A stretch of DNA of 64,000 nucleotides from Bacteroidota bacterium (lineage in GTDB: Bacteria; Bacteroidota; Bacteroidia; Chitinophagales; Saprospiraceae), in NCBI GenBank assembly GCA_016124585.1, contig WGNL01000007.1, positions 124,001 to 188,000 of the forward strand, read 5' to 3'. Below, piece after piece: positions 34,720 through 43,669 of the stretch. How positions within the stretch are numbered: position 1 is the stretch's first letter; each line of letters starts with the position of its first letter. Below the pieces are notes generated by a model. It ran no database searches and had not been told where the DNA came from. It worked only from the letters and a program-made list of their open reading frames with translations. The position numbers and the translations under genes were made by a program.

Positions 34720-35832
34720 ATGGAATCCAAGGACAACCTACTAGGCGTCATCTCGACCATTTTTAAGTGGAAAAAAATAATCCTGCTCATCTGCGGCGTG
34801 ACGGCGATCGGGGCGGCGATCATCTCGTTGGTGCTGCCTGTTTACTACAAATCCACGACGATTTTTTACGCTGCCAGCCCTGACCTGGCAGTACCGGAGG
34901 CCATCTTCGGTACCAGCGGCCAAGCACCTGACTACTACGGGACGGAGAACGATATTGACCGCATCCTGAGCATCGCCAATTCCGGGGAACTAACGGCCTT
35001 CATGGTGGACAGCTTCGACCTTTACCAACGCTACGATATTGACCCGAAAAGTTTGCGGGGAAAGCATTACGTCGGTTTGGAATTCCAGAGCCACTTCGAT
35101 GTGGTGAAAACAAAATACGATGCCATCGAACTGAGCATCGAAGACCGTGACCCGAAAGTGGCTGCTGCCATGACCAACGCTGCCCGCAACTACATCAACA
35201 TGTTAGCGCAGCGCCTCATCAAGGAAAGTCAGGCGAAAACAGTGCATACTTTCGAAGAAAATATTGCCCAAAAAGAGGCGGACATGAAGCTGATGAACGA
35301 CTCGATGCAGCATATCCGGGTGCGGTACGGGGTGTACAACACCAAGGCGCAGTCGGAAAACCTGTCGGAACTCATTGCCACAGGCGAGGCAAAGCTCAAC
35401 CAATCGAGGGCAAGAATGGCATCGCTACAACATGCGGGTTTCCGCCAACGAGATACCCTGACTTTGCTGCAAGCAAACATCACAGGCTACGAAGCGCAGT
35501 TACAGCAGCTCTACATCCGTCTCGATACTTTCAACCGGGGCATGGCGCTGATGGATTACCTAGTGGAATCGCAGTTGCAAGCCAGTGAGCAGATCGCCGA
35601 GGACAAGGAACATTACAAAATGTCGAAAGCGGCCTATAATTCTGAATTTCCGGCCATTTTCCTGCTGGAAGAAGGTGAAGTGCCCGTCATCAAGGAGCGC
35701 CCAAAACGGGCAATGATGGTGGTAATTTCGACGATGATTGCCTTTGTTTTCAGCGTGCTGGGCGTGCTGATTTTTGATACCTACCGAGACGTGAACTGGC
35801 GGGAAATCATGGACTTGAAACCTGCTGCATGA
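34720..35832 (+). CDS. Wzz/GumC-like polysaccharide chain-length or co-polymerase protein
   Basis: 370 aa. One membrane segment lies at about residues 18-40 (IILLICGVTAIGAAIISLVLP) and one near the C-terminus at about 330-350 (MMVVISTMIAFVFSVLGVLIF). A periplasmic alpha-helical coiled-coil region lies between them (residues about 160-300, EENIAQKEADMKLMNDSMQ). This is the Wzz/PCP layout; the motif FYAASPDLAVPEAIFG after the first segment is typical of the Bacteroidota form. No cytoplasmic tyrosine kinase domain. It should control length or export of polysaccharide made with the flanking flippase and ligase/polymerase. Its stop overlaps the next start by 4 nt (ATGA), indicating coupling. Confidence 0.88.
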   Translation: MESKDNLLGVISTIFKWKKIILLICGVTAIGAAIISLVLPVYYKSTTIFYAASPDLAVPEAIFGTSGQAPDYYGTENDIDRILSIANSGELTAFMVDSFDLYQRYDIDPKSLRGKHYVGLEFQSHFDVVKTKYDAIELSIEDRDPKVAAAMTNAARNYINMLAQRLIKESQAKTVHTFEENIAQKEADMKLMNDSMQHIRVRYGVYNTKAQSENLSELIATGEAKLNQSRARMASLQHAGFRQRDTLTLLQANITGYEAQLQQLYIRLDTFNRGMALMDYLVESQLQASEQIAEDKEHYKMSKAAYNSEFPAIFLLEEGEVPVIKERPKRAMMVVISTMIAFVFSVLGVLIFDTYRDVNWREIMDLKPAA

Positions 35833-37274
35833 CGCTCGCCGACCAACAAATGCGCAACCTACTCCTCGGTTTCGGCACCCTGACGGTGGCGAGTCTGCTG
35901 GTGGGCGTCGCTGGCGGTTGGTATTGGTTGGCGGGTATCCCTGCTGTGCTGTTGTTTGGGTACATGGCCCTCGTTGATTTCCGCAAAATCTTTTACCTGC
36001 TCTTTTTCTTCATTCCCCTCACCGTGGAGGTTTGGCTTCCCAACGGTACGGTGACTGACATGCCTACGGAGTTCATGACGGTACTTTTGATGGGGATTTA
36101 TTTTGTTTATACGCTCCGCAATGGGCGCACCCTCAGCGCCGATTTCATCAAACACCCCATCACATTGGCGCTACTGGCGCACCTCGGTTGGTTTTTTATC
36201 ACATCTGTTACTTCCCAAAATCATATCATTTCCCTGAAATATTCCTTGGCTAAAATCTGGTACGTCACCACGTTTTTCTTTTTGGCAGGCCATATTTTGA
36301 AGGAAGAAAAAGACCTGAAGCGCCTGACCTGGGTGGTGCTTTTCCCGCTAGTTTTTACCATTTTTTATGTACTCCGCAAACATGCTGCCATTGGGTTCAG
36401 CTTCGAAGGCATCCACACGGTGGTGCAGCCCTTTTACCGAAACAAGGTGGCTTATGCCTGCATGTTGACGATTTTTTTGCCCTTCGTCTGGTTCACCCGC
36501 CAGATGTACCGTATTTGGTCGTGGCCTTGGATGGTACTGGCTGGCGCAACGTTGTTGCTACTCATCGGCATCGAATTCTCTTACACAAGGGCAGCTTACG
36601 GGACTTTGGCAATTGCCGTGGCAGCTTATTTTGGAATAAAATGGCGGCTGATGAAATTCGGGCTGGCCGGAGCTGCACTGCTAGGTCTGCTCTATGTGGT
36701 GGCGATGGTTCACCACAACAACTACCTTGACCACAAGCCCAATTACGAGAAAACCATCACACACGAAGATTTCAACGATTTGCTCACTGCTACTACCAAA
36801 GGACAGGACGTAAGTACGATGGAGCGGGTTTACCGTTGGGTGGCAGGCGGTCACATGATTGCCGAGCGGCCAGTGCTGGGTTTTGGCCCGGGTACGTTCA
36901 CCCATTTTTACAAAACCTACACGCTGCACGGCTTCCGCACCTACGTCAGCGACAACCCGGAAGGTTCCGGCATGCACTGCTACTACCTGATGACGACGGT
37001 AGAGCAAGGTTACTTCGGGGGCTTCCTGTTCATTGCATTGGTTTTCATCGTACTTTTGGCCGGTGAGCGTATTTACCACCAAACCACTGACCCCAACCGC
37101 AAGCGACTGGTGATGATGGTGATGATGACCACGATTATCATTGACGGCCTGCTGCTGATGAACGACCTCGTGGAAACCGATAAAATCGGGTCGTTTTTCT
37201 TTCTTTGTATGGCGGTTTTGGTGAATATTGATATTGCGAATAAGTCAGCAGGTAAGATTAAAATTAGCAGTTAG
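35829..37274 (+). CDS. O-antigen ligase / Wzy-like membrane protein
   Basis: 481 aa with about 11 hydrophobic helices and a large periplasmic loop at about residues 290-370, typical of the Wzy_C / WaaL family. The loop and nearby conserved features are ERVYRWVAGGHMIAERPVLGFGPGTFTHFY and the later HCYYLMTTVEQGYFGG with its His. These resemble the ligase-type R-x-x-x-W and H residues. It would polymerise or ligate undecaprenyl-linked glycans at the outer face of the inner membrane. Co-translated with the chain-length gene (4-nt overlap). Confidence 0.88.
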   Translation: MTLADQQMRNLLLGFGTLTVASLLVGVAGGWYWLAGIPAVLLFGYMALVDFRKIFYLLFFFIPLTVEVWLPNGTVTDMPTEFMTVLLMGIYFVYTLRNGRTLSADFIKHPITLALLAHLGWFFITSVTSQNHIISLKYSLAKIWYVTTFFFLAGHILKEEKDLKRLTWVVLFPLVFTIFYVLRKHAAIGFSFEGIHTVVQPFYRNKVAYACMLTIFLPFVWFTRQMYRIWSWPWMVLAGATLLLLIGIEFSYTRAAYGTLAIAVAAYFGIKWRLMKFGLAGAALLGLLYVVAMVHHNNYLDHKPNYEKTITHEDFNDLLTATTKGQDVSTMERVYRWVAGGHMIAERPVLGFGPGTFTHFYKTYTLHGFRTYVSDNPEGSGMHCYYLMTTVEQGYFGGFLFIALVFIVLLAGERIYHQTTDPNRKRLVMMVMMTTIIIDGLLLMNDLVETDKIGSFFFLCMAVLVNIDIANKSAGKIKISS

Positions 37275-37378
37275 ACAGTTGGAAGTCAGTTAGACAGTTG
37301 TCTAGTCAGGACCGAGTCGAATGGCAAAAAACTTAACGACTACCAGACTGCACACTGCCAACTGACGAACTCAAAAAC

Positions 37379-38551
37379 ATGGATATCTATCAAAGAAAAT
37401 CACGTTGGAAATGGTACCTCGCTACAGCGGGGGCGGTCATCGTGTTGATTTCCATGTTCTACACTAAGTATTTAACAGATAGGCTGGAGGAAGAGGAATT
37501 GAAAAAAGTGCAGCAATTGAAAATTGCCTACGAGACGCTCAGCCAAGAAATGGACGATACGCTCCAAGTGGACGTTACCTTTCAAACCAATTTTTTTACC
37601 GAAAACACAACAGTGCCAATCCTTTTGGCTGACGAGAACGGGAATGCCCAAATGGGACAGAATTTTGGTGAAAAAAATGATACGAACCAAGCTTTCCTGT
37701 CGCAGAAGTTGAAAGAATTTCAAGAAGAAAAAGTTGAACCAGTCATTGTTTCTACGCCTTATGGTGCCCAGCATCTTTATTTTGAACATTCGCTAATCTT
37801 GCGTTTGCTAAAGCTCTATCCTATCCTCCAACTCATTCTCATCGCTGCCTTCATCGCTTTTGGCTACCTCGGTTTTAGTACTAGCCGTCGGGCAGAGCAG
37901 AACCGGGTTTGGGCAGGTATGGCCAAGGAAACTGCGCACCAATTGGGCACACCCATCAGCGGCATCGTAGCTTGGATAGAGCACCTACGTGCATTGCGGG
38001 AGGATGATTCCGAGGTAAACGAAGTGCTTGACGAACTTGGCAACGATGTAGTGCGGCTTGAACTTATCGCCGATCGATTTTCAAAAATCGGTTCGGCACC
38101 TGAACTAACTGCTGCCAATATTTTTGATGAACTGGAAAAATGCCGGGCCTACATGCAGCGCAGGGCAAGCCGAAAAGTGGAGTTCCATTTTCCTGCACCA
38201 GAACTTTATCAGCCCATCACTGTCAAAATTAATTCACACCTTTTCGAGTGGGTAGTAGAGAACCTGCTACGCAATGCCCTCGACTCTATGGAAGGCAAGG
38301 GCAGTATCAGTGCTTCTGTTTACGAAGATCCCCGAAATGTGTTCATCGACCTATCCGATACTGGCAAAGGCATACCCGCCAACAAGTTCAAAACCGTCTT
38401 CCAACCAGGTTATACCACCAAAAAAAGAGGCTGGGGACTTGGGCTTTCGTTGACCAAACGAATTATAGAAGATTATCACTCCGGCAAGATTTTTGTCAAA
38501 AAATCAGTGCTTAATGAAGGAACTACCTTCACCATTCAATTGCCCAAATAG
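37379..38551 (+). CDS. Membrane sensor histidine kinase
   Basis: 390 aa. A membrane segment lies at about residues 12-30, a periplasmic segment at about 31-140 and a second membrane segment at about 145-165. The H box is KETAHQLGTPISG with His187; a HQLGTP box is characteristic of one Bacteroidota kinase group. The N box is VENLLRNALDSM, G1 DTGKGI, and G2 KRGWGLGLSL. The family call is firm; the signal is unknown. No response regulator gene is adjacent. It lies 104 nt after the O-antigen-ligase gene, separated by TTAGACAGTTGG-type simple words, and may be independent of it. Confidence 0.92.
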   Translation: MDIYQRKSRWKWYLATAGAVIVLISMFYTKYLTDRLEEEELKKVQQLKIAYETLSQEMDDTLQVDVTFQTNFFTENTTVPILLADENGNAQMGQNFGEKNDTNQAFLSQKLKEFQEEKVEPVIVSTPYGAQHLYFEHSLILRLLKLYPILQLILIAAFIAFGYLGFSTSRRAEQNRVWAGMAKETAHQLGTPISGIVAWIEHLRALREDDSEVNEVLDELGNDVVRLELIADRFSKIGSAPELTAANIFDELEKCRAYMQRRASRKVEFHFPAPELYQPITVKINSHLFEWVVENLLRNALDSMEGKGSISASVYEDPRNVFIDLSDTGKGIPANKFKTVFQPGYTTKKRGWGLGLSLTKRIIEDYHSGKIFVKKSVLNEGTTFTIQLPK

Positions 38552-38691
38552 CTTGTTTTAACAACTTATTACTTTTTAATAATTGGTTTTTGATTTTATT
38601 TTGACATTTGCCGCCTATTCCTTTTGCCACTTCCTTTGCAACATTTTTGAAATCAAACAGTATCAAGTTTTTGTACTCATCTTTCACATTT

Positions 38692-41346
38692 ATGAAATTT
38701 TATCAAAACTCAATTAGGCTGTTCAGCCTTGCTTTCTTACTGTTTTTTGCTATAATCTCCTTTGCTTTCAAGCCTGTGTCCAATGCCGCCTACGACTATG
38801 TCGTGACCGTGCTGGACGATAAAGGCCAACCGCTTTTCGGGGTCAGCGTTTTTACGAACGACCAGGAAAAAGTAGCGACCACAACGGACGAAAATGGGAA
38901 AGCTACCCTCAAGGACTTGGACAACAAGGACGAAGTAAATTTCACTTTCGTGGGGTTTACGCCACTCCGGTTGCCATTTTACGAGATACGGCGCAGGAAC
39001 GGCATCATCCGAATGAGCCGTGCCGCAACTGAATTGAACGAAGTGGTAGTCATTGGCCGTCGGGATGACTTGCCTTCGCAGGTGCCTTATACTTTCACTA
39101 AGGTCACGAAGGAAAATATCTCTTTTTACGAACCACAAACCACGGCAGATGCCCTTTGGAACACCGCTGGAGTATTTGTGCAAAAAACACAGATGGGTGG
39201 GGGAAGCCCTGTCTTGCGGGGTTTTGAAGCCAACCGAGTACTACTTGTGGTGGACGGAGTTCGCATGAACAGCGCCATCTATCGCAGTGGTCACTTGCAG
39301 AATTCTATAACGGTGGACAATGCCATGCTTGAGCGGACAGAGGTCATTTTCGGCCCAGGCTCACTGCTTTACGGAAGCGACGCCCTTGGCGGAGTCATTC
39401 ATTTCCGTTCAAAAGAGCCCAAACTGGCACTCGGCGACCAACCTTCCACCGTGGAGTCAAACCTGTACACCCGTTATGCCTCAGCCAACGAAGAGAAATC
39501 CATCCACGCTGATGTGAATTACGGAAAGAAAAACTGGGCATCTCTCACCAGCCTTACATTCACTGATTACAATGACCTCCGTGCCGGTGGTAACCGACCA
39601 GATGGTTACGAGGACTTTGGCAAGCGCCTTTATTTCGTGCGCCGCAACGGCAACAACGATGAGGTGGTTGAAAACGTGGTAAAGGATGGTAGTGGCTACA
39701 AGCCAAACTACAACGTACAGATTGGTACGGCCTATTCCCAGATTGATTTCATGGAGAAAATCAAATACCAGCCGAATCGCAACTTTTTTGCAGTGTTGAA
39801 TTTCCAACAGTCAACCAGCACTGATGTTCCACGCTACGATTATCTCACAGAGCTGAAAAATCCTGCTGACCCAACAAGCCTACGCTATGCGGAGTGGTTT
39901 TACGGCCCACAGCGTCGATTGATGACATCGTTGAAATTGCGTTTTTCAAAGCCAACCTCCATTTACGACCGGGCGACAATCATTGCTGCATATCAGCAAT
40001 TGCATGAGAACCGGCTCCAGCGATTGTTGCACAAAAGCCAGCGGATTTACCAGCTGGAAGATGTGAACATCTACTCGATCACCGCTGATTTTGACAAAAA
40101 ACTCAATGAAAGTGGCCGTCAGGTACTGATGTACGGTGTAGACTTGAATTACAACGATATCAATTCCGAAGGCGGACGGGTGAAAATCACCGACGAGTCA
40201 ATCACGAAAAATGCCCTTTCCCGGTACCCAGCCGACAACTCTGTAAAAACAGTAGGTGCTTACGCAAACTACCATGTGACCAATGCCGATACGACATTGG
40301 CGTTGGATGCTGGCCTGCGTTTCACGGGTACAAAATTGCTGTCCATTTATTCTCAATCTGACACTGTCAACACTGTTTGGCCAACCAAGTACTACGAACC
40401 TGGTGTTGGTGCGACCAATAGCGATCTGACTTGGTCATTGGGTGGCACTTGGATGTCAAAAACGGGAACCAAAGTAAGGCTGCTTGGCTCCAAAGCCTTC
40501 CGCTCGCCGAACATTGACGATTACTCACAGTTCCGGCCCCGCAACGGTTACATCAACATTCCTAACACAGATTTGGGCCCAGAACGCTCCTACAATATTG
40601 AGTTGCATTTGGGCCAAAAACTCGGAGCCGAAGGTGACCCATTCCAGATGAACATTGGGCTAACTGGCTTTTACACCTACGTCAAAGACATCATGACCCG
40701 TCGGGCATTTTCGTTGCCGGACGGCACGAACATTGTCACGGTGGATGGCGTAGACTTTGAAACCCGTGCAAACGTGAATGCCAACAAAGGAATCATCAAA
40801 GGCTTGAGTGGCGAACTTCAAGCAAGAATTGGGGAAAAATGGGGACTTGAATCAACATTGACCCTCACGAGGGGCGATGTTTCTTTTGATGTAAAAGATG
40901 CCCAAGGAACGCACCTTTACGACAAGCTGGAACCACTTGACCACATCCCACCTGCGAACGGATTCACTAGCCTAACTTATGAAATTGGCAAGTTTAAAGC
41001 TTCGGCCGTTCTTCGTTACCAATTCGCAAAAAAAGTAAAACGTTACGGCGTATCTGATGTGTCGGTGGATAGCAACGGCAACTTAGTGCTTGGCAGGGGA
41101 GGAACTGAGGACAACTTGGAATATGCCTACTACCATATCGATTCCCAAACTGGCAATGTGGTGTACGACGGCACCTTGGCCTGGACAACTTATAACCTTT
41201 ACACCTCCTACAGTATCTCAAAAATGTTCACCGTGCATGCAGCAGTGGAGAACATTACAGACCTGCACTATCGCCCGTTTTCATCAGGCGTGAGTGCGGC
41301 GGGCCGCAATTTTATTGTGTCGCTTCGGGTAAATTTGAGCAAATAG
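38692..41346 (+). CDS. TonB-dependent receptor
   Basis: About 884 aa from ATG 38692, which starts a signal peptide (MKFYQNSIRLFSLAFLLFFAIISFAF); an upstream in-frame ATG at 38608 adds an unlikely leader. A carboxypeptidase-like domain (VTVLDDKGQPLFGVSVFTND) is followed by a plug with a strong receptor signature (LWNTAGVFVQKTQMGGGSPVLRGFEANRVLLVVDGVRMNS ... LERTEVIFGPGSLLYGSDALGGVIHF). The barrel ends with a classic final strand, GVSAAGRNFIVSLRVNLSK. The plug is of the haem/metal/siderophore receptor type. The next gene, 23 nt downstream, encodes an MbnP-like lipoprotein. Together they suggest copper or another metal chelate uptake, which is inferred. Confidence 0.93.
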   Translation: MKFYQNSIRLFSLAFLLFFAIISFAFKPVSNAAYDYVVTVLDDKGQPLFGVSVFTNDQEKVATTTDENGKATLKDLDNKDEVNFTFVGFTPLRLPFYEIRRRNGIIRMSRAATELNEVVVIGRRDDLPSQVPYTFTKVTKENISFYEPQTTADALWNTAGVFVQKTQMGGGSPVLRGFEANRVLLVVDGVRMNSAIYRSGHLQNSITVDNAMLERTEVIFGPGSLLYGSDALGGVIHFRSKEPKLALGDQPSTVESNLYTRYASANEEKSIHADVNYGKKNWASLTSLTFTDYNDLRAGGNRPDGYEDFGKRLYFVRRNGNNDEVVENVVKDGSGYKPNYNVQIGTAYSQIDFMEKIKYQPNRNFFAVLNFQQSTSTDVPRYDYLTELKNPADPTSLRYAEWFYGPQRRLMTSLKLRFSKPTSIYDRATIIAAYQQLHENRLQRLLHKSQRIYQLEDVNIYSITADFDKKLNESGRQVLMYGVDLNYNDINSEGGRVKITDESITKNALSRYPADNSVKTVGAYANYHVTNADTTLALDAGLRFTGTKLLSIYSQSDTVNTVWPTKYYEPGVGATNSDLTWSLGGTWMSKTGTKVRLLGSKAFRSPNIDDYSQFRPRNGYINIPNTDLGPERSYNIELHLGQKLGAEGDPFQMNIGLTGFYTYVKDIMTRRAFSLPDGTNIVTVDGVDFETRANVNANKGIIKGLSGELQARIGEKWGLESTLTLTRGDVSFDVKDAQGTHLYDKLEPLDHIPPANGFTSLTYEIGKFKASAVLRYQFAKKVKRYGVSDVSVDSNGNLVLGRGGTEDNLEYAYYHIDSQTGNVVYDGTLAWTTYNLYTSYSISKMFTVHAAVENITDLHYRPFSSGVSAAGRNFIVSLRVNLSK

Positions 41347-41369
41347 GCAAACCAAAAAATTTTGAAGAA

Positions 41370-42125
41370 ATGAAAAAACTATTCTATTTCATAATCTTGA
41401 TTTCGTTGGCTTCCTGCCAAGGTGAAGATATCATTGGTCCTTCAGGAACCATTAATTTGAACATCAACGCCGAATACAATGGTCAACCGTTGGTGATTGG
41501 GCAGGCCTACACTTACGACGGGGCTAATCAGATCCAATTTGACCAATTCAATTTTTTCATCAGCAATGTGACGCTGTTGGAAGCTGAAACGGAAGACGAA
41601 ACCGACTTGCTGGACGTTGACCTCGCTGATTTTTCCAGCAACACCACTCCTGGCAATGTACAGCCAGTTTCCTTTGAATTCAGGACAGTTCCTGCGGTGA
41701 AATACGAAGGCCTCAAAATCAGCTTTGGTGTGGCAGCAGGTTCGAACAAAGCATCCGCCAACAGTTTTGGTGCGGGCTATCCGCTCAAAAAGGCGTTTGA
41801 TTCTCACTGGTGGGCTGATGGCAACAGCTTTTTCTTCATGAAGTTGTCGGGCAAATACAACACGGACAAGTCGTTCGAACTTTTCCCTGCCAAAAACGAA
41901 AATTTCATGACGGTGACATTTCAAAAAAACTTCACCTTGGAAGATGGAAAATCGTTTGACCTTGACCTTTCCGTGGATGTGCTGAAATTGTTGCAGGACG
42001 CCAACAACCAACCAATAGATTTCACCAATCCAGCCAACCTTTCCACCTACAACCCTGTCAATGGCGACCTTTCAGCATTGCTGATGGACAATTTTGACAA
42101 GGACAAAGCGCTGAAATTGAATTGA
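41370..42125 (+). CDS. MbnP-family lipoprotein
   Basis: 251 aa. A lipoprotein signal MKKLFYFIILISLASC with Cys16 as the lipidation site. MbnP-like features: NLNINAEYNGQPLVIGQ, the FDQFNFFISNVTLLE strand and SHWWADGNSFFFMKLSGKY. MbnP proteins bind copper and in methanotrophs work with the di-haem enzyme MbnH. In Bacteroidota they usually accompany a TonB receptor, as here. No MbnH gene is visible in the window. Operon with the upstream receptor (23 nt apart); a strong terminator follows. Confidence 0.82.
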   Translation: MKKLFYFIILISLASCQGEDIIGPSGTINLNINAEYNGQPLVIGQAYTYDGANQIQFDQFNFFISNVTLLEAETEDETDLLDVDLADFSSNTTPGNVQPVSFEFRTVPAVKYEGLKISFGVAAGSNKASANSFGAGYPLKKAFDSHWWADGNSFFFMKLSGKYNTDKSFELFPAKNENFMTVTFQKNFTLEDGKSFDLDLSVDVLKLLQDANNQPIDFTNPANLSTYNPVNGDLSALLMDNFDKDKALKLN

Positions 42126-42136
42126 TAATTGAATAT

Positions 42137-42172
42137 GGAGGATTGAAAATTAAGTCCTGTTTTCAATCCTCC
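42137..42172. terminator. Bidirectional terminator
   Basis: A perfect 13-bp stem GGAGGATTGAAAA (42137-42149) / TTTTCAATCCTCC (42160-42172) with a 10-nt loop, then a T run on +. Between the convergent MbnP gene and the gene ending at 42184. Confidence 0.88.
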
Positions 42173-42183
42173 AATCCTCTTTT

Positions 42184-43425
42184 TTACTTCACGGTAAATT
42201 CCCGAAGCATTATCGCACCGCTATTTTTCAAGTTGGAACTGATGATTACCACCTGCTCTTGAAATCCATCGTCCACTGATACGGCTACCGTGTTGGGGGA
42301 AATACTTCCGACACTCAAACAGTGCAGGATGATGAAATTGGTAGGTTTGTCGAGCTTGACGATGGTCTCATATTTTTGACGGGTCACTCGATAGTTTTTT
42401 AGGATGAGGTCACCATTGAGAAAAAGCGAAAGCACGTCACCGTCCACTGTGCCATTGTCCCAGACCCGGATGCGCACGGTCTTGTTTCTCACTTCCATCA
42501 CTCGTTCTACATCCACATTCCGCTGTGTCTTTTTTTCATATTGTCCAATTTCTATAGGCTTCGCAACGGGGCTGTCAATTGATTTGGCAGGTACATTTTG
42601 TTCCAAAATAGCCTGCTCTACAAACAGTTTCCCGGGGGCACAAGGGCCATCTTGGAGGGTATGGCCTTCGATGAAACCGCTCCAAGCACCTGTGAGCGAG
42701 CGCCGGAAACTTTCTTTTTGGTAAAAAAGGCTCCCCGATTTCATGCACCAGCGCCAGCTCGGCACTGATTCTTCTATGATTTCGGTCTCCTCAAAATCCA
42801 GTCGTTGTGCCGTTTCATCGAAAGTCCAGTGAAGGCGGTGTGTAGCGTTTCCACCCTCCCCGTCCGATACGATGTGGGAGGTGCCAGTGCCATCCTTGTT
42901 GAACTCCATTTCAAAATAGAATCCATAATCCCTATCTGACTGGCTGAGGTTGCCAGCATAGCGGCCATGGACAGGGGTATTGGGATATTGAGATTTTGAT
43001 GGATTGCCCGACCCCTGATTGCCAACTGCCAACTCCAGCTTCATAAAACCGGGCTTGCAACCCTGTGCCTCCCAATTGCCCTCCAAAGTAGCAACACCTT
43101 GATTGTCAGCAAATTGCAAGCGCATGTGCTTAAGGCACCAGCGGGCGTTTTCCGGTTCAAGTTGAAGAACCTCCTGCAGCACCAGCATCGTCCCTTCGAG
43201 CTGACCGCCGACTTTGAACTTGGCAGCGCCGCTACCGTCGGCATTGCTGGAAGTGGCTGTGCCGAACACTTTGTCGCCTTCTTGGGTCAAAGACAAGCTG
43301 TAATGAAAACTATTAGGTTTACCATCCTGCGTTATTTCGCCTGACCACTCACCGTTGAGGGACTGCGTGTGGCCTATTTTTACCAAAAAAAGGAAGAAAA
43401 AAAATGCAAAATGTGCTTTTACCAT
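42184..43425 (-). CDS. Secreted hypothetical protein with repeated lipocalin-like beta domains
   Basis: 413 aa from ATG 43425, which begins a signal peptide (MVKAHFAFFFFLFLVKIGHTQS); a 15-residue upstream extension is unlikely. Three parts are visible. Residues about 22-150 are a WSG/TLEGNW-type beta domain that reads like a stress-induced or lipocalin-like 'extracellular cost' module (LNGEWSGEITQDGKPNSFHYSLSL). About 165-270 is a second similar domain with paired Trp/Cys (SWRWCMKSGSL). The C-terminal 110 residues (VRIRVWDNGTVDGDVLSLFLNGDLIL) are a domain I recall from other exported Bacteroidota proteins. No catalytic motif seen; function unknown. Divergent from the DPP-IV gene. Confidence 0.78.
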   Translation of the reverse strand: MVKAHFAFFFFLFLVKIGHTQSLNGEWSGEITQDGKPNSFHYSLSLTQEGDKVFGTATSSNADGSGAAKFKVGGQLEGTMLVLQEVLQLEPENARWCLKHMRLQFADNQGVATLEGNWEAQGCKPGFMKLELAVGNQGSGNPSKSQYPNTPVHGRYAGNLSQSDRDYGFYFEMEFNKDGTGTSHIVSDGEGGNATHRLHWTFDETAQRLDFEETEIIEESVPSWRWCMKSGSLFYQKESFRRSLTGAWSGFIEGHTLQDGPCAPGKLFVEQAILEQNVPAKSIDSPVAKPIEIGQYEKKTQRNVDVERVMEVRNKTVRIRVWDNGTVDGDVLSLFLNGDLILKNYRVTRQKYETIVKLDKPTNFIILHCLSVGSISPNTVAVSVDDGFQEQVVIISSNLKNSGAIMLREFTVK

Positions 43426-43608
43426 AATCGTTTTGGAGCTGGTGTGATGCGAATATTTAACGCAAAGCAACCATTTTTAGCGTAAAATGACTTTTGTTGT
43501 GGCCGCTCAATTTTCACGATGCACGAGGAAATCCGCCCACGGTTTCCACAAACTCGTAACAGTGGCGACTTCGTAATGCTTTTTCATGCCAGATTACAAG
43601 TGGTTCGC

Positions 43609-43616
43609 TACTTTTG
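43609..43616 (+). promoter_or_regulatory. -7 box of the DPP-IV-like peptidase gene
   Basis: TACTTTTG lies 53 nt before the ATG at 43670 and supports that start over the longer frame beginning at 43586. No well-placed TTG was found. Confidence 0.5.
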
Positions 43617-43669
43617 CGAGACTTGAATGGCATTTTGAACCTAATTTTTCACTAAAAATAAAACTGAAC

